From positions 1,218,563-1,282,562 of the forward strand of contig DF158882.1 of the NCBI GenBank assembly GCA_000307305.1: a stretch of 64,000 nucleotides of DNA, in the 5' to 3' direction. A program made the translations under genes and the position numbers. The stretch comes from Enterobacteriaceae bacterium B14. GTDB lineage: Bacteria; Pseudomonadota; Gammaproteobacteria; Enterobacterales; Enterobacteriaceae. The notes beneath the pieces were generated by a model. The model saw only the letters and a program-made list of their open reading frames with translations, was not told the origin of the DNA and did no database searches. Below, one piece after another: positions 29,381 to 38,044 of the stretch. Position 1 is the first letter of the stretch, and the number at the start of each line of letters is the position of its first letter.

Positions 29381-29701
29381 CTATAAACCCACAGCAGGGT
29401 CATAGTCAAAAGCAATCAGTGAATCTAGGCCATTTTTCAGTAGGGGAATGATTTTTCCTGCAACCGCAACATGGTCTGGGTGATGAAGATAAATATCACG
29501 ATCGGCAGCATTATCAAATTCGATTTCAAAGCCGTACTCAAAGCCCCTATTCGCCCCTTCCTGGCTGTCATATTTGCCAAATTTGAAAGACTTTATTTCC
29601 GAGATGGTTTCGCCTAGCCCTTCTAACAGCATAAATGCATTTTTTATTTCATCTTTAGTGAGCGATTCTTGGAACTGCAATAAAACGATATGTTTCATCA
29701 T
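29381..29701 (-). CDS. Dabb-family (stress-responsive A/B barrel) protein
   Basis: 106 residues of the dimeric alpha/beta-barrel fold. It opens KHIVLLQFQESLTKDEIKNAF, has ISEIKSFKFGKYDSQEGANRGFEYGFEIEF, and ends with DRDIYLHHPDHVAVAGKIIPLL, the typical Dabb C-terminal block with His-Pro-x-His. Members are small soluble proteins of mixed or unknown function, some acting as polyketide cyclases or heme/oxidative-stress factors. AAGGA lies 8 bases before the ATG. It is isolated in an accessory block. Confidence 0.85.
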   Translation of the reverse strand: MMKHIVLLQFQESLTKDEIKNAFMLLEGLGETISEIKSFKFGKYDSQEGANRGFEYGFEIEFDNAADRDIYLHHPDHVAVAGKIIPLLKNGLDSLIAFDYDPAVGL

Positions 29702-30187
29702 ATCTATATTCCTTTTAGGTATATAACAATTTATCCCTTGGCCTTGGCTTAATATACATTATCATCCGATAATAGTGTGACAATGAAATAACTCAGCGCT
29801 TACGTTTTTGCCCTATTCACTCAAGATACATAAATCATGTAGATATATGATTTAGCCACTTGTCAGAACGGGCTAGAATTATCAATAGATGCCTAGAGTA
29901 ATTGAATGTAGCCAACACGAGGCAACTTCAAGCACGAAGGGATATGCGAATAAGCTCTAGCATAACGGTGTATTTTATTAAATTTCTCTGCACGCTTAAT
30001 CATTCAAGTTTCAAGGCGATGTACACATCGTATTTTACTTTTCGCTTGGACTACTCTAGCGAAATCTGTGGTTGAGCCATCGCCTGTAACTGGAAATATA
30101 ACCACGCTATCGCCGTAAAATTACATTTAGGCGATAACAGAGAACGCCATCAAAAAGCACCCGTGCTACCCAGTTAGTATAAACAAA
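29702..30187. other. Intergenic region between Dabb and TetR genes
   Basis: 486 bases between divergent genes, so it contains both promoters. No gene supported. A short stem CGATGT/ACATCG near 30017-30030 is the only local symmetry noted. Confidence 0.4.
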
Positions 30188-30871
30188 ATGAGACTGGAGT
30201 ATCAGTTAAAAATGAAACATATAGATCAAAATGAAAAGAGTGCAGTGGGGAAAGAAGCTCCAGCTACTTTAACTCGAGTCCAAAAACGCACTCTTCGTAA
30301 GCTCATAGATACGGCTATGCATATGCTAGAAGAGGGCTGGTTTCCTTCGATTAGTGAACTGGCAAATGCGGCTGAGGTTTCTAGGGCTACAGCATACCGC
30401 TACTTTCCTACCCAGAGCGCACTCGTCTCTGCGATTGTAAGTGAAAGCCTTGGCCCAGTTCAGGAATGGCAACCACAGCAAGAATCCGTGGGTGAGCGTA
30501 TCTCTGAATTGCTTGAGTTTACCTACCCACAGCTAGAACGCCATGAGGGAGCTCTTAGGGCAGCATTACAAGTTTCACTCCAACAATGGGCCGACCAACG
30601 AGCCAAAAAAAGTGAGGATCATGAAGACAAACTGGTCAGAGGAAATAGAAAACGCCTGCTAGAACTCGCCACCGCACCTCTAAAAGACAAAATCTCCACC
30701 AAAGAACGAGACCGCATGATGCATGCCTTCTCCCTCTTCTACGGCTCAGAAATGTTTCTTGTCTTCAAAGATATCTGGCAACTGGATGCAGACGAAATCC
30801 AACCACTACTCCAGTGGATGGCAAAAGCTATAGTGCGCCAAGTAGAAGAAGATGCCGGACTGACAGCCTAG
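30188..30871 (+). CDS. TetR-family transcriptional regulator
   Basis: 227 residues. After a hydrophilic N-terminal extension of about 30 residues comes a TetR_N domain (about 34-80) with FPSISELANAAEVSRATAYRYFPTQSAL as its helix-turn-helix region; the remaining helices form the ligand-binding part. Two starts are possible (the first ATG and one 8 codons on, MKHIDQNEK); neither has a good ribosome site, though GGAG lies 12 bases before the second. No partner gene is adjacent. The last 200 bases become C- and A-rich, unlike the first half, as the repeat cluster is approached. Confidence 0.85.
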   Translation: MRLEYQLKMKHIDQNEKSAVGKEAPATLTRVQKRTLRKLIDTAMHMLEEGWFPSISELANAAEVSRATAYRYFPTQSALVSAIVSESLGPVQEWQPQQESVGERISELLEFTYPQLERHEGALRAALQVSLQQWADQRAKKSEDHEDKLVRGNRKRLLELATAPLKDKISTKERDRMMHAFSLFYGSEMFLVFKDIWQLDADEIQPLLQWMAKAIVRQVEEDAGLTA

Positions 30872-30892
30872 AAATTACAGATAAGATAGACT

Positions 30893-31000
30893 CAATCGCG
30901 CACAACGCACGATTAACCATATCGAGCCAAGGATGGCTCTGCGCAGCAAAAAACCTCTCTCAAAACACCAAACAAACCCCACCAAAACATAAAAATACAA
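30893..31000 (+). repeat. Structured dispersed repeat, degenerate copy D
   Basis: A decayed fragment of the same element: AATCGCGC-ACAAC-GCACGATT is the first hairpin with one mismatch, followed by a GAGCCA-AGGA-TGGCTC hairpin similar in place to the second, then the CA-rich tail (ACCAAACAAACCCC). It lies just after the TetR stop, 120 bases before copy B. Confidence 0.6.
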
Positions 31001-31022
31001 ACATACCCACAACGCCGAACAA

Positions 31023-31308
31023 GCATTAAAAATTGCGCCGAGACCTCTCCGTAGATAGGGACAATCGCGCACGACGCGCGATTGAGGTGGGCATGAGCCA
31101 TAGATGGCGAATCCCACCGACCCGTATATCGAAGGAGATGCCGAGGGAAGTTGCGCAGCAACCGCAATTTTGCGTACAGAGAGCACTAAAACGGCAGGAT
31201 TCCAAAGGGGTTCCGCAACCCCTTTGGTCGGGAGCGAGTAAAAGTGCTATATGGAAATACGGAAATTAATCCGCTACCGAAACCTTTCACCAAACCAAAC
31301 AAACTCCA
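31023..31308 (+). repeat. Structured dispersed repeat, copy B
   Basis: Full-length copy, matching copy A in reverse orientation from GCATTAAAAATT through the ATCCGCTACCGAAACC segment to the CCAAACAAAC tail. Hairpins: CAATCGCGC/GCGCGATTG at 31062-31084; GGTGGG/CCCACC at 31086-31118 enclosing GCCAT/ATGGC; GTTGC-GCA-GCAAC at 31150-31162; and the 11-bp CCAAAGGGGTT/AACCCCTTTGG at 31202-31227. The sequence after the last stem (TCGGGAGCGAGT) is identical to copy A. Confidence 0.85.
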
Positions 31309-31319
31309 CCAACCATAAT

Positions 31320-31457
31320 GTTGCGTACAGAGCGCACCAAAACGGCAGGATTCCAAAGGGGTTCCGCAACCCCTTTGGTCGGGAGCGAGTAAAAGTGCTA
31401 TATGGAAATACGGAAATTAATCCGCTACCGAAACCTTTCACCAAACCAAGCAAACAC
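31320..31457 (+). repeat. Partial tandem copy C of the structured repeat
   Basis: Nearly identical to the second half of copy B (from TTGCGTACAG to the CA-rich tail) at a period of 151 bases; only about five positions differ. It contains the fourth hairpin but not the first three. It looks like a recent local duplication of the 3' half. Confidence 0.88.
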
Positions 31458-31459
31458 AC

Positions 31460-31732
31460 TCACCCCGCTAACTGACACAAACCCCCCCACATATTCCTAA
31501 CCAAAACCTGATCCGGAGGAGACAACTCCCCTGCTTTAATCGCCCGCTCCAAACTCTCCAACACATACCGCGACAGTGCATCCAAACTCGTCTCACCCGC
31601 CGCTTCAGCCTCTGCTGCCGCTAACGTTAAATGACCCCGCAGATAGCCACCCGCAAACAACTCATCATCGCTGCCATGCTCTACCATACTGTCGATTTGC
31701 GCTAAAATACGCGCTTCACATTCGGCGATCAT
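31460..31732 (-). CDS. yfcL: YfcL family protein
   Basis: 90 residues, close to E. coli YfcL (92), with shared blocks [35 protein letters not shown] and [13 protein letters not shown] small helical cytosolic protein of unknown role. It lies between mnmC and epmC in E. coli; here a 4 kb insertion separates it from mnmC. Its C-terminal half is coded with G- and T-rich codons (GTG, TTG, GGG, AGG), matching the strand bias next to the repeat cluster. Confidence 0.93.
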   Translation of the reverse strand: MIAECEARILAQIDSMVEHGSDDELFAGGYLRGHLTLAAAEAEAAGETSLDALSRYVLESLERAIKAGELSPPDQVLVRNMWGGLCQLAG

Positions 31733-31786
31733 TTTGTATCCTCATAGAAATTCTTCATATTCACATCTCACTATCCCTTCCCGCGA

Positions 31787-32338
31787 TTACAGCTCTTCAG
31801 GATAAGGAAACGTCTCAGGTGTTAAAGGGGCTGTTTTATAAAACAATTGCAGCGCCTCAATAAAACGCGCTGGGCGAGCAGGAATACCCTCGGCTAAATA
31901 CGTCATCACTTGTTCATGCACTTGCCGCTGAAAAGCAATACGATCCGGCAGGAAAGTGCCTTCAAGGTTATCGCAGCTTACATTGAAGGGATAACCTGCC
32001 GCCGCACAAAACAGCCAATCAAAAGCCTGTGGTTTAATCTCAACCGTTTCAAACTCTTTTTGCTTTGCTTCACTGCGCCCATCAGGACAATACCAGTAGC
32101 CAAAATCTACGCGCTGACGGCGATCGGCCCCCGCAATGCACCAATGAGAGATTTCATGCAGCGCACTGGCATAAAAGCCGTGGGCAAAGATAATGCGGTG
32201 TTTTGGATTTTCGCTGTCTGCTGGCAAGTAAATGGGTTCATCATCGCCTTTGACTAGCTGCGTATGGAATTCATCGCCGAAACAGCGATCAAATATATCA
32301 ATAAGTTGTTGATAATGGTGTTGAATATTTTCTGACAT
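31787..32338 (-). CDS. epmC: Elongation factor P hydroxylase EpmC (YfcM)
   Basis: 183 residues. EpmC hydroxylates the beta-lysylated lysine of elongation factor P in the cytosol. The putative iron site is ASALHEISHWCIAG (His-Glu-x-x-His) with further conserved VDFGYWYCPDGRS and EIKPQAFDWLFCAAAGYPFNVSCDNLEG. Located between yfcL and yfcA as in E. coli. Confidence 0.95.
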   Translation of the reverse strand: MSENIQHHYQQLIDIFDRCFGDEFHTQLVKGDDEPIYLPADSENPKHRIIFAHGFYASALHEISHWCIAGADRRQRVDFGYWYCPDGRSEAKQKEFETVEIKPQAFDWLFCAAAGYPFNVSCDNLEGTFLPDRIAFQRQVHEQVMTYLAEGIPARPARFIEALQLFYKTAPLTPETFPYPEEL

Positions 32339-32409
32339 ATCTCTTTATCGTATTGGTTTGTATACGTTGTTTTTGTATCGTTGGGTATTGAAACACTTAT
32401 CTCTCTTAT

Positions 32410-33210
32410 TTAAACGAGCTGAGCCAACCACTGCTGAATTTCAGTACCGTGGTTGTCATAGATAAGTTTGATACTCATCACCAGAGAAACGACGATAATC
32501 ATCGGTCGGATCAAACTTTGCCCTTTACTAAGAACCAGCGTAGCTCCTAGACGAGCACCGATAAACTGCCCTATCAGCATCACTAAACCCACCAGCCAAA
32601 CAACTTTGCCACCCAGAACAAAAAATATCAGAGAAGCAACGTTAGAGGTGAAATTAAGCACCTTTGCATGTGCTGTCGATTTAGCCAGATTAAAACCACA
32701 TAGCATGACATACGCCAGAGCATAGAAAGAGCCCGCTCCAGGGCCGAAAAAACCATCATAAAAACCGACACCACAGCCTGCAATCAGGGCAAAAGGCCAT
32801 GCGGAAAGGCGGCGCTGTCCATCCAGCTCACCCACTTTTGGTGATAGTAGGAAGTAGAGGCCGATGCCGATAATTAATACAGGCAGCAGCTGGCGCAGAA
32901 AATCCACATTTAGCCGCTGTACTAAGAGCGTCCCTATAACCGCACCAACAAAGGTGCAGGCAATAGGGAGCTTTTGTTCATTAAGGTTGACGGCTTTACG
33001 CCGCACAAAATAGAGGCTAGCAGATAATGATCCACCAACCGATTGGAGTTTGTTGGTGCCCAGTGCCTGAGCTGGGGATAATCCCGCAGCCAGCAACGCA
33101 GGAACGGTTAGTAACCCACCGCCCCCCGCTATCGAATCGATGAACCCCGCTAATACAGCAACGAGAAATAGAACACCTAATACGACAGGACTAAGCACCA
33201 AAAAATCCAT
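32410..33210 (-). CDS. yfcA: TauE/SafE family inner-membrane transporter YfcA
   Basis: 266 residues with about eight membrane segments in two TauE repeats. Family blocks are FIDSIAGGGGLLTVPALLAAGLSPAQALGTNKLQ and the second-repeat GVGFYDGFFGPGAGSF with AKVLNFTSN. The family exports or imports sulfur-containing or organic anions; the substrate of YfcA is not known. It ends two bases after... the adjacent mepA stop, so the mepA-yfcA pair is tightly packed and probably co-transcribed. Confidence 0.93.
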   Translation of the reverse strand: MDFLVLSPVVLGVLFLVAVLAGFIDSIAGGGGLLTVPALLAAGLSPAQALGTNKLQSVGGSLSASLYFVRRKAVNLNEQKLPIACTFVGAVIGTLLVQRLNVDFLRQLLPVLIIGIGLYFLLSPKVGELDGQRRLSAWPFALIAGCGVGFYDGFFGPGAGSFYALAYVMLCGFNLAKSTAHAKVLNFTSNVASLIFFVLGGKVVWLVGLVMLIGQFIGARLGATLVLSKGQSLIRPMIIVVSLVMSIKLIYDNHGTEIQQWLAQLV

Positions 33211-33212
33211 AA

Positions 33213-34064
33213 TTATTGTGCCTTAAAGTGATGATCAAGTAGTGCCTGACAAGAAGCTGGCAATGGTGGAGGAACCGGTTTCCCTGGTTTGCTCGTCGAA
33301 GGTTTTGCTGGTTCGAACCAGCTGTATAGCTCTGTACCACACCCATCGCCCGCAGGAGGTGGCGTTTGCTCTTCACATTCTTTGCTATCCACAGGGCAGC
33401 GTAAGCGCACATGCATATGTGCACGATGCCCAAACCAAGGGCGAACTTTTCGCAGCCAAGTGCGATCGCCCTGCTCGGTTTCACAGAGTTTGAGTTTGAT
33501 CGCCGGGTGTACAAAGATTCGGGTAACATCGCTATCTTCGGCTGCAATCTTGAGCAAGCTAGCAATCTCTGGCTGCCAAACTCGCTCAACAACGCGATTA
33601 CCTGCGCCATTAACGAGATCCAATGCTTTAGGCTTTAATAACTGCTGCGGTGTCCAGCGCTGCTTCGGTAGCTGTAACCAGATATCCACATCCAAGCCGC
33701 TTTGATGGCTGGCATGGCCTGAGCTGAAACGACCTCCAGCTGGCATCCCCATATCACCAATCAGCACATTACCCAGATTTCTCTTTTCCGTTTCATTCGT
33801 CAATCGGTCGATAAACGCTAAAAGATTTGGGTGGCCGAAGTAACGGCGCTGATCCGGTCGCATCACCTGATACCCGGAATCATTATGCGGTAGTGCATTG
33901 GCACCAATGATACAACCGTTAGCAAATCCACCAATAGATTGAGGCGCGCCTGCAACGGGTTGAGTAATCGTCTGCCACTGAGTTAATGCGAATGTTTGAG
34001 CACTCAGCAATAATGCCGCAGTGCACACCATCCCTTTTCCAATTTTATTCCATTTCATCGTCAT
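33213..34064 (-). CDS. mepA: Penicillin-insensitive murein endopeptidase MepA
   Basis: About 283 residues with a signal peptide ([26 protein letters not shown]). MepA is a LAS-type metallopeptidase that cuts D-alanyl-meso-diaminopimelyl cross-links in peptidoglycan in the periplasm. The zinc site is [15 protein letters not shown] (His and Asp), with [11 protein letters not shown] providing the third ligand; paired Cys residues near the start and the end (GCIIG, LRCPV, CGTEL, SCQALL) suggest disulfides. The start is set 7 bases after GGTGA at the aroC stop; a longer frame overlapping aroC was rejected. The gene is packed between aroC and yfcA. Confidence 0.95.
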   Translation of the reverse strand: MTMKWNKIGKGMVCTAALLLSAQTFALTQWQTITQPVAGAPQSIGGFANGCIIGANALPHNDSGYQVMRPDQRRYFGHPNLLAFIDRLTNETEKRNLGNVLIGDMGMPAGGRFSSGHASHQSGLDVDIWLQLPKQRWTPQQLLKPKALDLVNGAGNRVVERVWQPEIASLLKIAAEDSDVTRIFVHPAIKLKLCETEQGDRTWLRKVRPWFGHRAHMHVRLRCPVDSKECEEQTPPPAGDGCGTELYSWFEPAKPSTSKPGKPVPPPLPASCQALLDHHFKAQ

Positions 34065-34071
34065 ATTATTA

Positions 34072-35157
34072 TCACCAGCGAGGAACATCAGATACAACAT
34101 CAGCACACTGACCACGATGACGTAGTAAGTGATCCATCAAAACAATCGCCATCATCGCTTCAGCAATAGGAACAGCGCGGATCCCTACACAAGGATCGTG
34201 GCGACCTTTGGTAATCATCTCAACTTCTTCACCTTTGCTGTTAATGGTTTTACCCGGCACAGTGATGCTTGACGTTGGTTTAAGCGCCAAATGGGCAACA
34301 ATAGGCTGACCACTGCTGATCCCGCCCAAAATACCGCCCGCATGATTGCTTTGGAAACCGTTCGCCATGATCTCATCACGGTTTTCACTACCGCGCAGGG
34401 TCACGACACCAAAACCATCGCCAATCTCCACGCCTTTTACCGCATTGATACTCATTAATGCATGAGCGATATCGGCATCAAGGCGGTCAAAAACAGGTTC
34501 ACCTAACCCAACCGGCACATGCTCTGCCACCACAGTAACTTTCGCACCAATGGAGTCGCCCGATTTTCTCAAACCGCGCATTAGCTCATCCAGTGCCTCT
34601 AAACGCTCAGGATCACCACAGAAGAAAGGGTTCTGCTCTACCTGTTCCCACGTTTTTAGTTCGCAAGCAATATCGCCCATTTGAGCTAAATAACCGCGCA
34701 CCTGAATGCCGTATTTTTGGAACAGGTATTTTTTAGCTATCGCGCCAGCCGCTACACGCATTGCCGTTTCACGGGCAGAAGAGCGGCCACCGCCACGGTA
34801 GTCACGAATGCCATACTTCTGCTGATAGGTATAGTCTGCGTGACCGGGGCGATAGAGATCTTTTATCTCGCCATAATCCTGCGAGCGTTGATCTGTATTC
34901 TCGATTAACAGGCCAATGCTGGTTCCTGTCGTTACGCCTTCAAACACACCCGAAAGAATACGTACACTATCAGGCTCGCGGCGCTGTGTTGTATAGCGGG
35001 ATGTCCCCGGACGACGACGATCCAGATCGTGCTGGAGGTCTTCTTCGGTCAGTGGAATGCCTGGTGGTACGCCATCTACTATGCAGCCCAGAGCAATACC
35101 GTGGGATTCCCCAAAGGTTGTTACTCTGAAACTCTGTCCAATACTGTTCCCTGCCAT
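34072..35157 (-). CDS. aroC: Chorismate synthase
   Basis: 361 residues, as in E. coli. AroC removes phosphate from EPSP using reduced FMN to give chorismate, the last shikimate-pathway step. Signatures: N-terminal [55 protein letters not shown] and the C-terminal [18 protein letters not shown]. It lies between prmB and mepA as in E. coli, with short gaps on both sides, suggesting one transcript. Confidence 0.98.
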   Translation of the reverse strand: MAGNSIGQSFRVTTFGESHGIALGCIVDGVPPGIPLTEEDLQHDLDRRRPGTSRYTTQRREPDSVRILSGVFEGVTTGTSIGLLIENTDQRSQDYGEIKDLYRPGHADYTYQQKYGIRDYRGGGRSSARETAMRVAAGAIAKKYLFQKYGIQVRGYLAQMGDIACELKTWEQVEQNPFFCGDPERLEALDELMRGLRKSGDSIGAKVTVVAEHVPVGLGEPVFDRLDADIAHALMSINAVKGVEIGDGFGVVTLRGSENRDEIMANGFQSNHAGGILGGISSGQPIVAHLALKPTSSITVPGKTINSKGEEVEMITKGRHDPCVGIRAVPIAEAMMAIVLMDHLLRHRGQCADVVSDVPRW

Positions 35158-35201
35158 CTGGGCTCCTTTTTACCGTTGGTGAAAAGAGTGTCTTATTATG
35201 A

Positions 35202-36134
35202 TTAATCTATATAGAGTTTAAAGTGCTCTTTGCAATCGAGTAACTGCGCTTTGGTTAGCATAAAGACACCGTCACCGCCGTGTTCAAACTCCAGCCATGT
35301 AAAGGGAATATCAGGGTACTGATCCATTAAATGCACCATGCTGTTACCCACTTCACAGATCAGCACGCCATCATCTTTAAGGTAATTTGGCGCGCAGGCG
35401 AGAATACGACGAACTAGCTTAAGCCCATCACTACCCGCCGCTAAACCAAGTTCCGGCTCATGGCGATACTCTTGTGGCAGGTCTGACATATCATCCGCAT
35501 CAACGTAAGGCGGATTAGTGACAATCAGATCGTATTGAATTGCAGGCAAATCACGGAATAAATCGGAGCGAATCGGCGTAACCATATCATCCAAGCCGTG
35601 AGCCTGAATATTTCTCTCTGTAACGGCTAAGACATCCGTTGAGATATCAACAGCGTCTACTTCAGCGCCAGGGAACTGATAAGCACAAGCAATTGCGATA
35701 CAGCCACTGCCGGTGCACATATCTAGAATATGTTCGGGACGATGTGGAATGAGTGAACTAAAGCTATTCTGGATGAGCTCACCAATCGGCGAACGCGGAA
35801 CCAGAACGCGCTCATCAACGTAAAACTCCAAACCACAGAACCAAGCTTTATTGGTTAAATAAGCGATAGGAAGACGCTCATTCACACGGCGAATAACGCG
35901 TTCTACAACACGATGCCGCTCACTTGGAATCAAACGGGCATTGTACATCTCTTCTGGGATATCCATTGGTAAGTACAAGCTTGGCAATACCAGTTGTATT
36001 GCCTCATCCCATGGATTATCTGTCCCGTGGCCATAATAGATATCCGCTGCATTAAATCGGCTTACAGCCCAGCGCAGCATATCTTTTATCGTATGCAGCT
36101 CGTTTACCGCTTCATCAACGAAAATCTTGTCCAA
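35202..36134 (-). CDS. prmB: 50S ribosomal protein L3 N5-glutamine methyltransferase
   Basis: 310 residues from a TTG start, exactly the length of E. coli PrmB. It methylates Gln150 of ribosomal protein L3. SAM-binding motif [16 protein letters not shown] and the glutamine-binding [10 protein letters not shown] are present; [13 protein letters not shown] is conserved in the family. TTG is chosen because a strong GGGAGG lies 5 bases upstream and the protein then opens (M)[15 protein letters not shown]; an ATG 37 codons upstream would add residues not in the family. It precedes aroC and is divergent from smrB. Confidence 0.95.
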   Translation of the reverse strand: MDKIFVDEAVNELHTIKDMLRWAVSRFNAADIYYGHGTDNPWDEAIQLVLPSLYLPMDIPEEMYNARLIPSERHRVVERVIRRVNERLPIAYLTNKAWFCGLEFYVDERVLVPRSPIGELIQNSFSSLIPHRPEHILDMCTGSGCIAIACAYQFPGAEVDAVDISTDVLAVTERNIQAHGLDDMVTPIRSDLFRDLPAIQYDLIVTNPPYVDADDMSDLPQEYRHEPELGLAAGSDGLKLVRRILACAPNYLKDDGVLICEVGNSMVHLMDQYPDIPFTWLEFEHGGDGVFMLTKAQLLDCKEHFKLYID

Positions 36135-36377
36135 GGTGCCCTCCCGCAGGCAAATAGTAGTCGGAGACAACAATTCCCTAGTTTGCCACGAAGCACGAGA
36201 CAAAGCAGCAGGAATACCCATCCGAACCCCGCAATTTATTGCCATAGAATGGCACTCGCATAAATTCGATTCATTGTTGTTTCTGTTCTTTTTGAGATAT
36301 CTCTAATCGATTTCAATTAACCAGAGTGTCTGCAAAGGTTACACTGTAGAAATACATCTCTATAAAATGGCGTCGGA

Positions 36378-36923
36378 ATGAAAAAGAGAACAGCACTCAG
36401 CCAAGATGAATTAATCCTTTTTAGGGAGTCTGTTCAAGGAACGAAGACATTGCGCCAAGATACGATCTTACACCCACCTAAGCGCCATAAAACACGCCGC
36501 ATCTCACCTGAAAAATTGCTGCAGGAACAAATCGACGCGAGTTTCTATTTTTCTGACGAGTTTCAGCCGCTTTTGGAAAACGAAGGCCCGACTCGCTATA
36601 TTCGCCCCAATGCCAGCCATTACGAACTAAAAAAGTTACGCCGTGGTGATTACAGTCCCGACCTGTTTCTTGACCTGCACGGCCTGACACAACTGCAAGC
36701 CAAACAGGAGTTAGGCGCATTAATTGCGGCTTGCCGCCGTGAAAATGTGTACTGCGCTTGTGTGATGCACGGGCATGGTAAGTTTATTCTTAAACAGCAG
36801 ACACCGCTTTGGTTAGCGCAACATCCAGATGTGATCGCCTTTCATCAAGCACCGAAAGAGTGGGGAGGGAATGCGGCGTTATTAATCTTGGTGGAGCAGA
36901 ACGAAGAGTTAACGATGAGATAA
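36378..36923 (+). CDS. smrB: Ribosome rescue factor SmrB (YfcN)
   Basis: 181 residues. SmrB is an Smr-domain endonuclease that cleaves mRNA at collided ribosomes. The N-terminal half is basic and helical; the Smr domain (about 95-175) has [19 protein letters not shown], the VMHGHGK segment with catalytic-type residues, and the closing [11 protein letters not shown]. Divergent from prmB, as in E. coli; convergent with sixA, sharing a long hairpin. Confidence 0.95.
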   Translation: MKKRTALSQDELILFRESVQGTKTLRQDTILHPPKRHKTRRISPEKLLQEQIDASFYFSDEFQPLLENEGPTRYIRPNASHYELKKLRRGDYSPDLFLDLHGLTQLQAKQELGALIAACRRENVYCACVMHGHGKFILKQQTPLWLAQHPDVIAFHQAPKEWGGNAALLILVEQNEELTMR

Positions 36924-36987
36924 AACAGAGCCCCTTCTTTTTCTAGCAAATGGATAAAATTGGCAAGAAAAAGAAGGGGCTCTGTTT
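36923..36987. terminator. Shared bidirectional terminator between smrB and sixA
   Basis: A perfect 22-bp stem (AAACAGAGCCCCTTCTTTTT CT on the left, its complement on the right) with a 21-base loop fills most of the gap between the convergent genes and begins at the smrB stop codon. Both flanks have short A/T runs, so it can stop transcription from both sides. Confidence 0.85.
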
Positions 36988-37013
36988 ATGGAGCAGTTTA
37001 GGATAAAGTGGCT

Positions 37014-37505
37014 TTATGCCTTTGCCATCAACTGTGATGGGCTGCATTGCCAGTCAAATGTCCCTTTCCCGTTTTCATCCAGAGAAACCTGAGCAACGGC
37101 TGACGGGCAGAACATAGGCGGAGTTTCTCCTGGGCTTAGTTCACTGACCAGATAACCCACTAATGGTAAGTGAGAAACGAGAATCACCGATGCTACCCCT
37201 TGTTTCGCCAAAGCCTGTAGATAGCTGGCTACCTGAGCAACATCTCCACCGGGCGTTAATTCAGGAAGGATCTCCTCTTTAGCGGGTAACGCTAAAACAC
37301 CTCGAATAACCTCAAGTGTTTGCCGCGCACGCAGATAAGGGCTGACAAGCACACACTCGATTTTACTCTGTTGTTCTAACCCCTGCTGCTGTAACCACAA
37401 GGCTATTTGTGTAGACTCTTCGCGACCACATTGGGTCAGCGGACGTACGGCATCGCTGGCTGCTTCAATTGCTGCATCACCATGACGCATGATCAGAACT
37501 TGCAT
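37014..37505 (-). CDS. sixA: Phosphohistidine phosphatase SixA
   Basis: 163 residues of the histidine phosphatase superfamily. The RHG motif is at the very N-terminus (MQVLIMRHGDAA); VSPYLRARQTLE and LVSHLPLVGYL give the other catalytic Arg and His. SixA removes phosphate from His of phosphotransfer proteins, such as NPr of the nitrogen PTS in E. coli. No good Shine-Dalgarno is seen. It is convergent with smrB and followed upstream by fadJ on the same strand after a long gap. Confidence 0.95.
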   Translation of the reverse strand: MQVLIMRHGDAAIEAASDAVRPLTQCGREESTQIALWLQQQGLEQQSKIECVLVSPYLRARQTLEVIRGVLALPAKEEILPELTPGGDVAQVASYLQALAKQGVASVILVSHLPLVGYLVSELSPGETPPMFCPSAVAQVSLDENGKGTFDWQCSPSQLMAKA

Positions 37506-38044
37506 ATTGCACCGCTTTTATTGACAAAATGGCGCCTTACAAAAACCATCGCGGTGTTGACTCGCTCACCAAAAGAGAGTCTCTCTTGGTTGAACAATTC
37601 GCCCCGAAGTTCGGTTTTTCTAGTGCGGCAAGCATTCTGCCTGAAACTTAGCGCAAAGAAAATGCCATAAACTAACACTTTCTCCCCTCACCATTTTAAA
37701 AATCAACTTTATCAACCTCTTTCAAAACCATGAAAGATACTCATCGAATAGAAAAATTGTTTTATCTCCATGGTGAGCAAATAAAGTACTATTTAGCCCC
37801 CATCGTGTACAGCCATGATCCGCCATAAGAGTTCAAAGCAGTGAACCACTTCACACTCTTTATCTCGTTTTCTCGCATCTCGTCCTCGTTGCTGCTGCCC
37901 CACCTGATAAGAGCAACGCCTCGTGTACTATTAAGTTTAGTGTATGCCGGCTAAACCCACAGAGAAGATGTCGTTCTTCTCCTGATGCTGCATCACCATA
38001 AACTACTATCAAATATCACCACGGCGATAGACAACAAGATGTAG
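37506..38044. other. fadJ-sixA intergenic region
   Basis: 539 bases without a supported gene. It must hold the sixA promoter and the end of the fadIJ transcript. A 13-base symmetrical stretch AGAGAGTCTCTCT lies around 37575. A 61-codon frame overlapping the sixA start looks like chance coding. Confidence 0.4.

Noticed and set aside
30017..30030. Short stem CGATGT/ACATCG between the Dabb and TetR genes
   Set aside because: Only six pairs with a two-base loop; too weak to be called a site or terminator.
33213..34115. Longer mepA frame overlapping the end of aroC
   Set aside because: It would place 17 residues before the signal peptide; the start after the aroC stop has a usable ribosome site.
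35202..36245. Longer prmB frame beginning with ATG
   Set aside because: Family length and a strong GGGAGG site favour the inner TTG start, giving exactly 310 residues.
37493..37678. 61-codon frame upstream of sixA on the same strand
   Set aside because: Overlaps the sixA start in another frame, has no recognisable motif or ribosome site; treated as intergenic.
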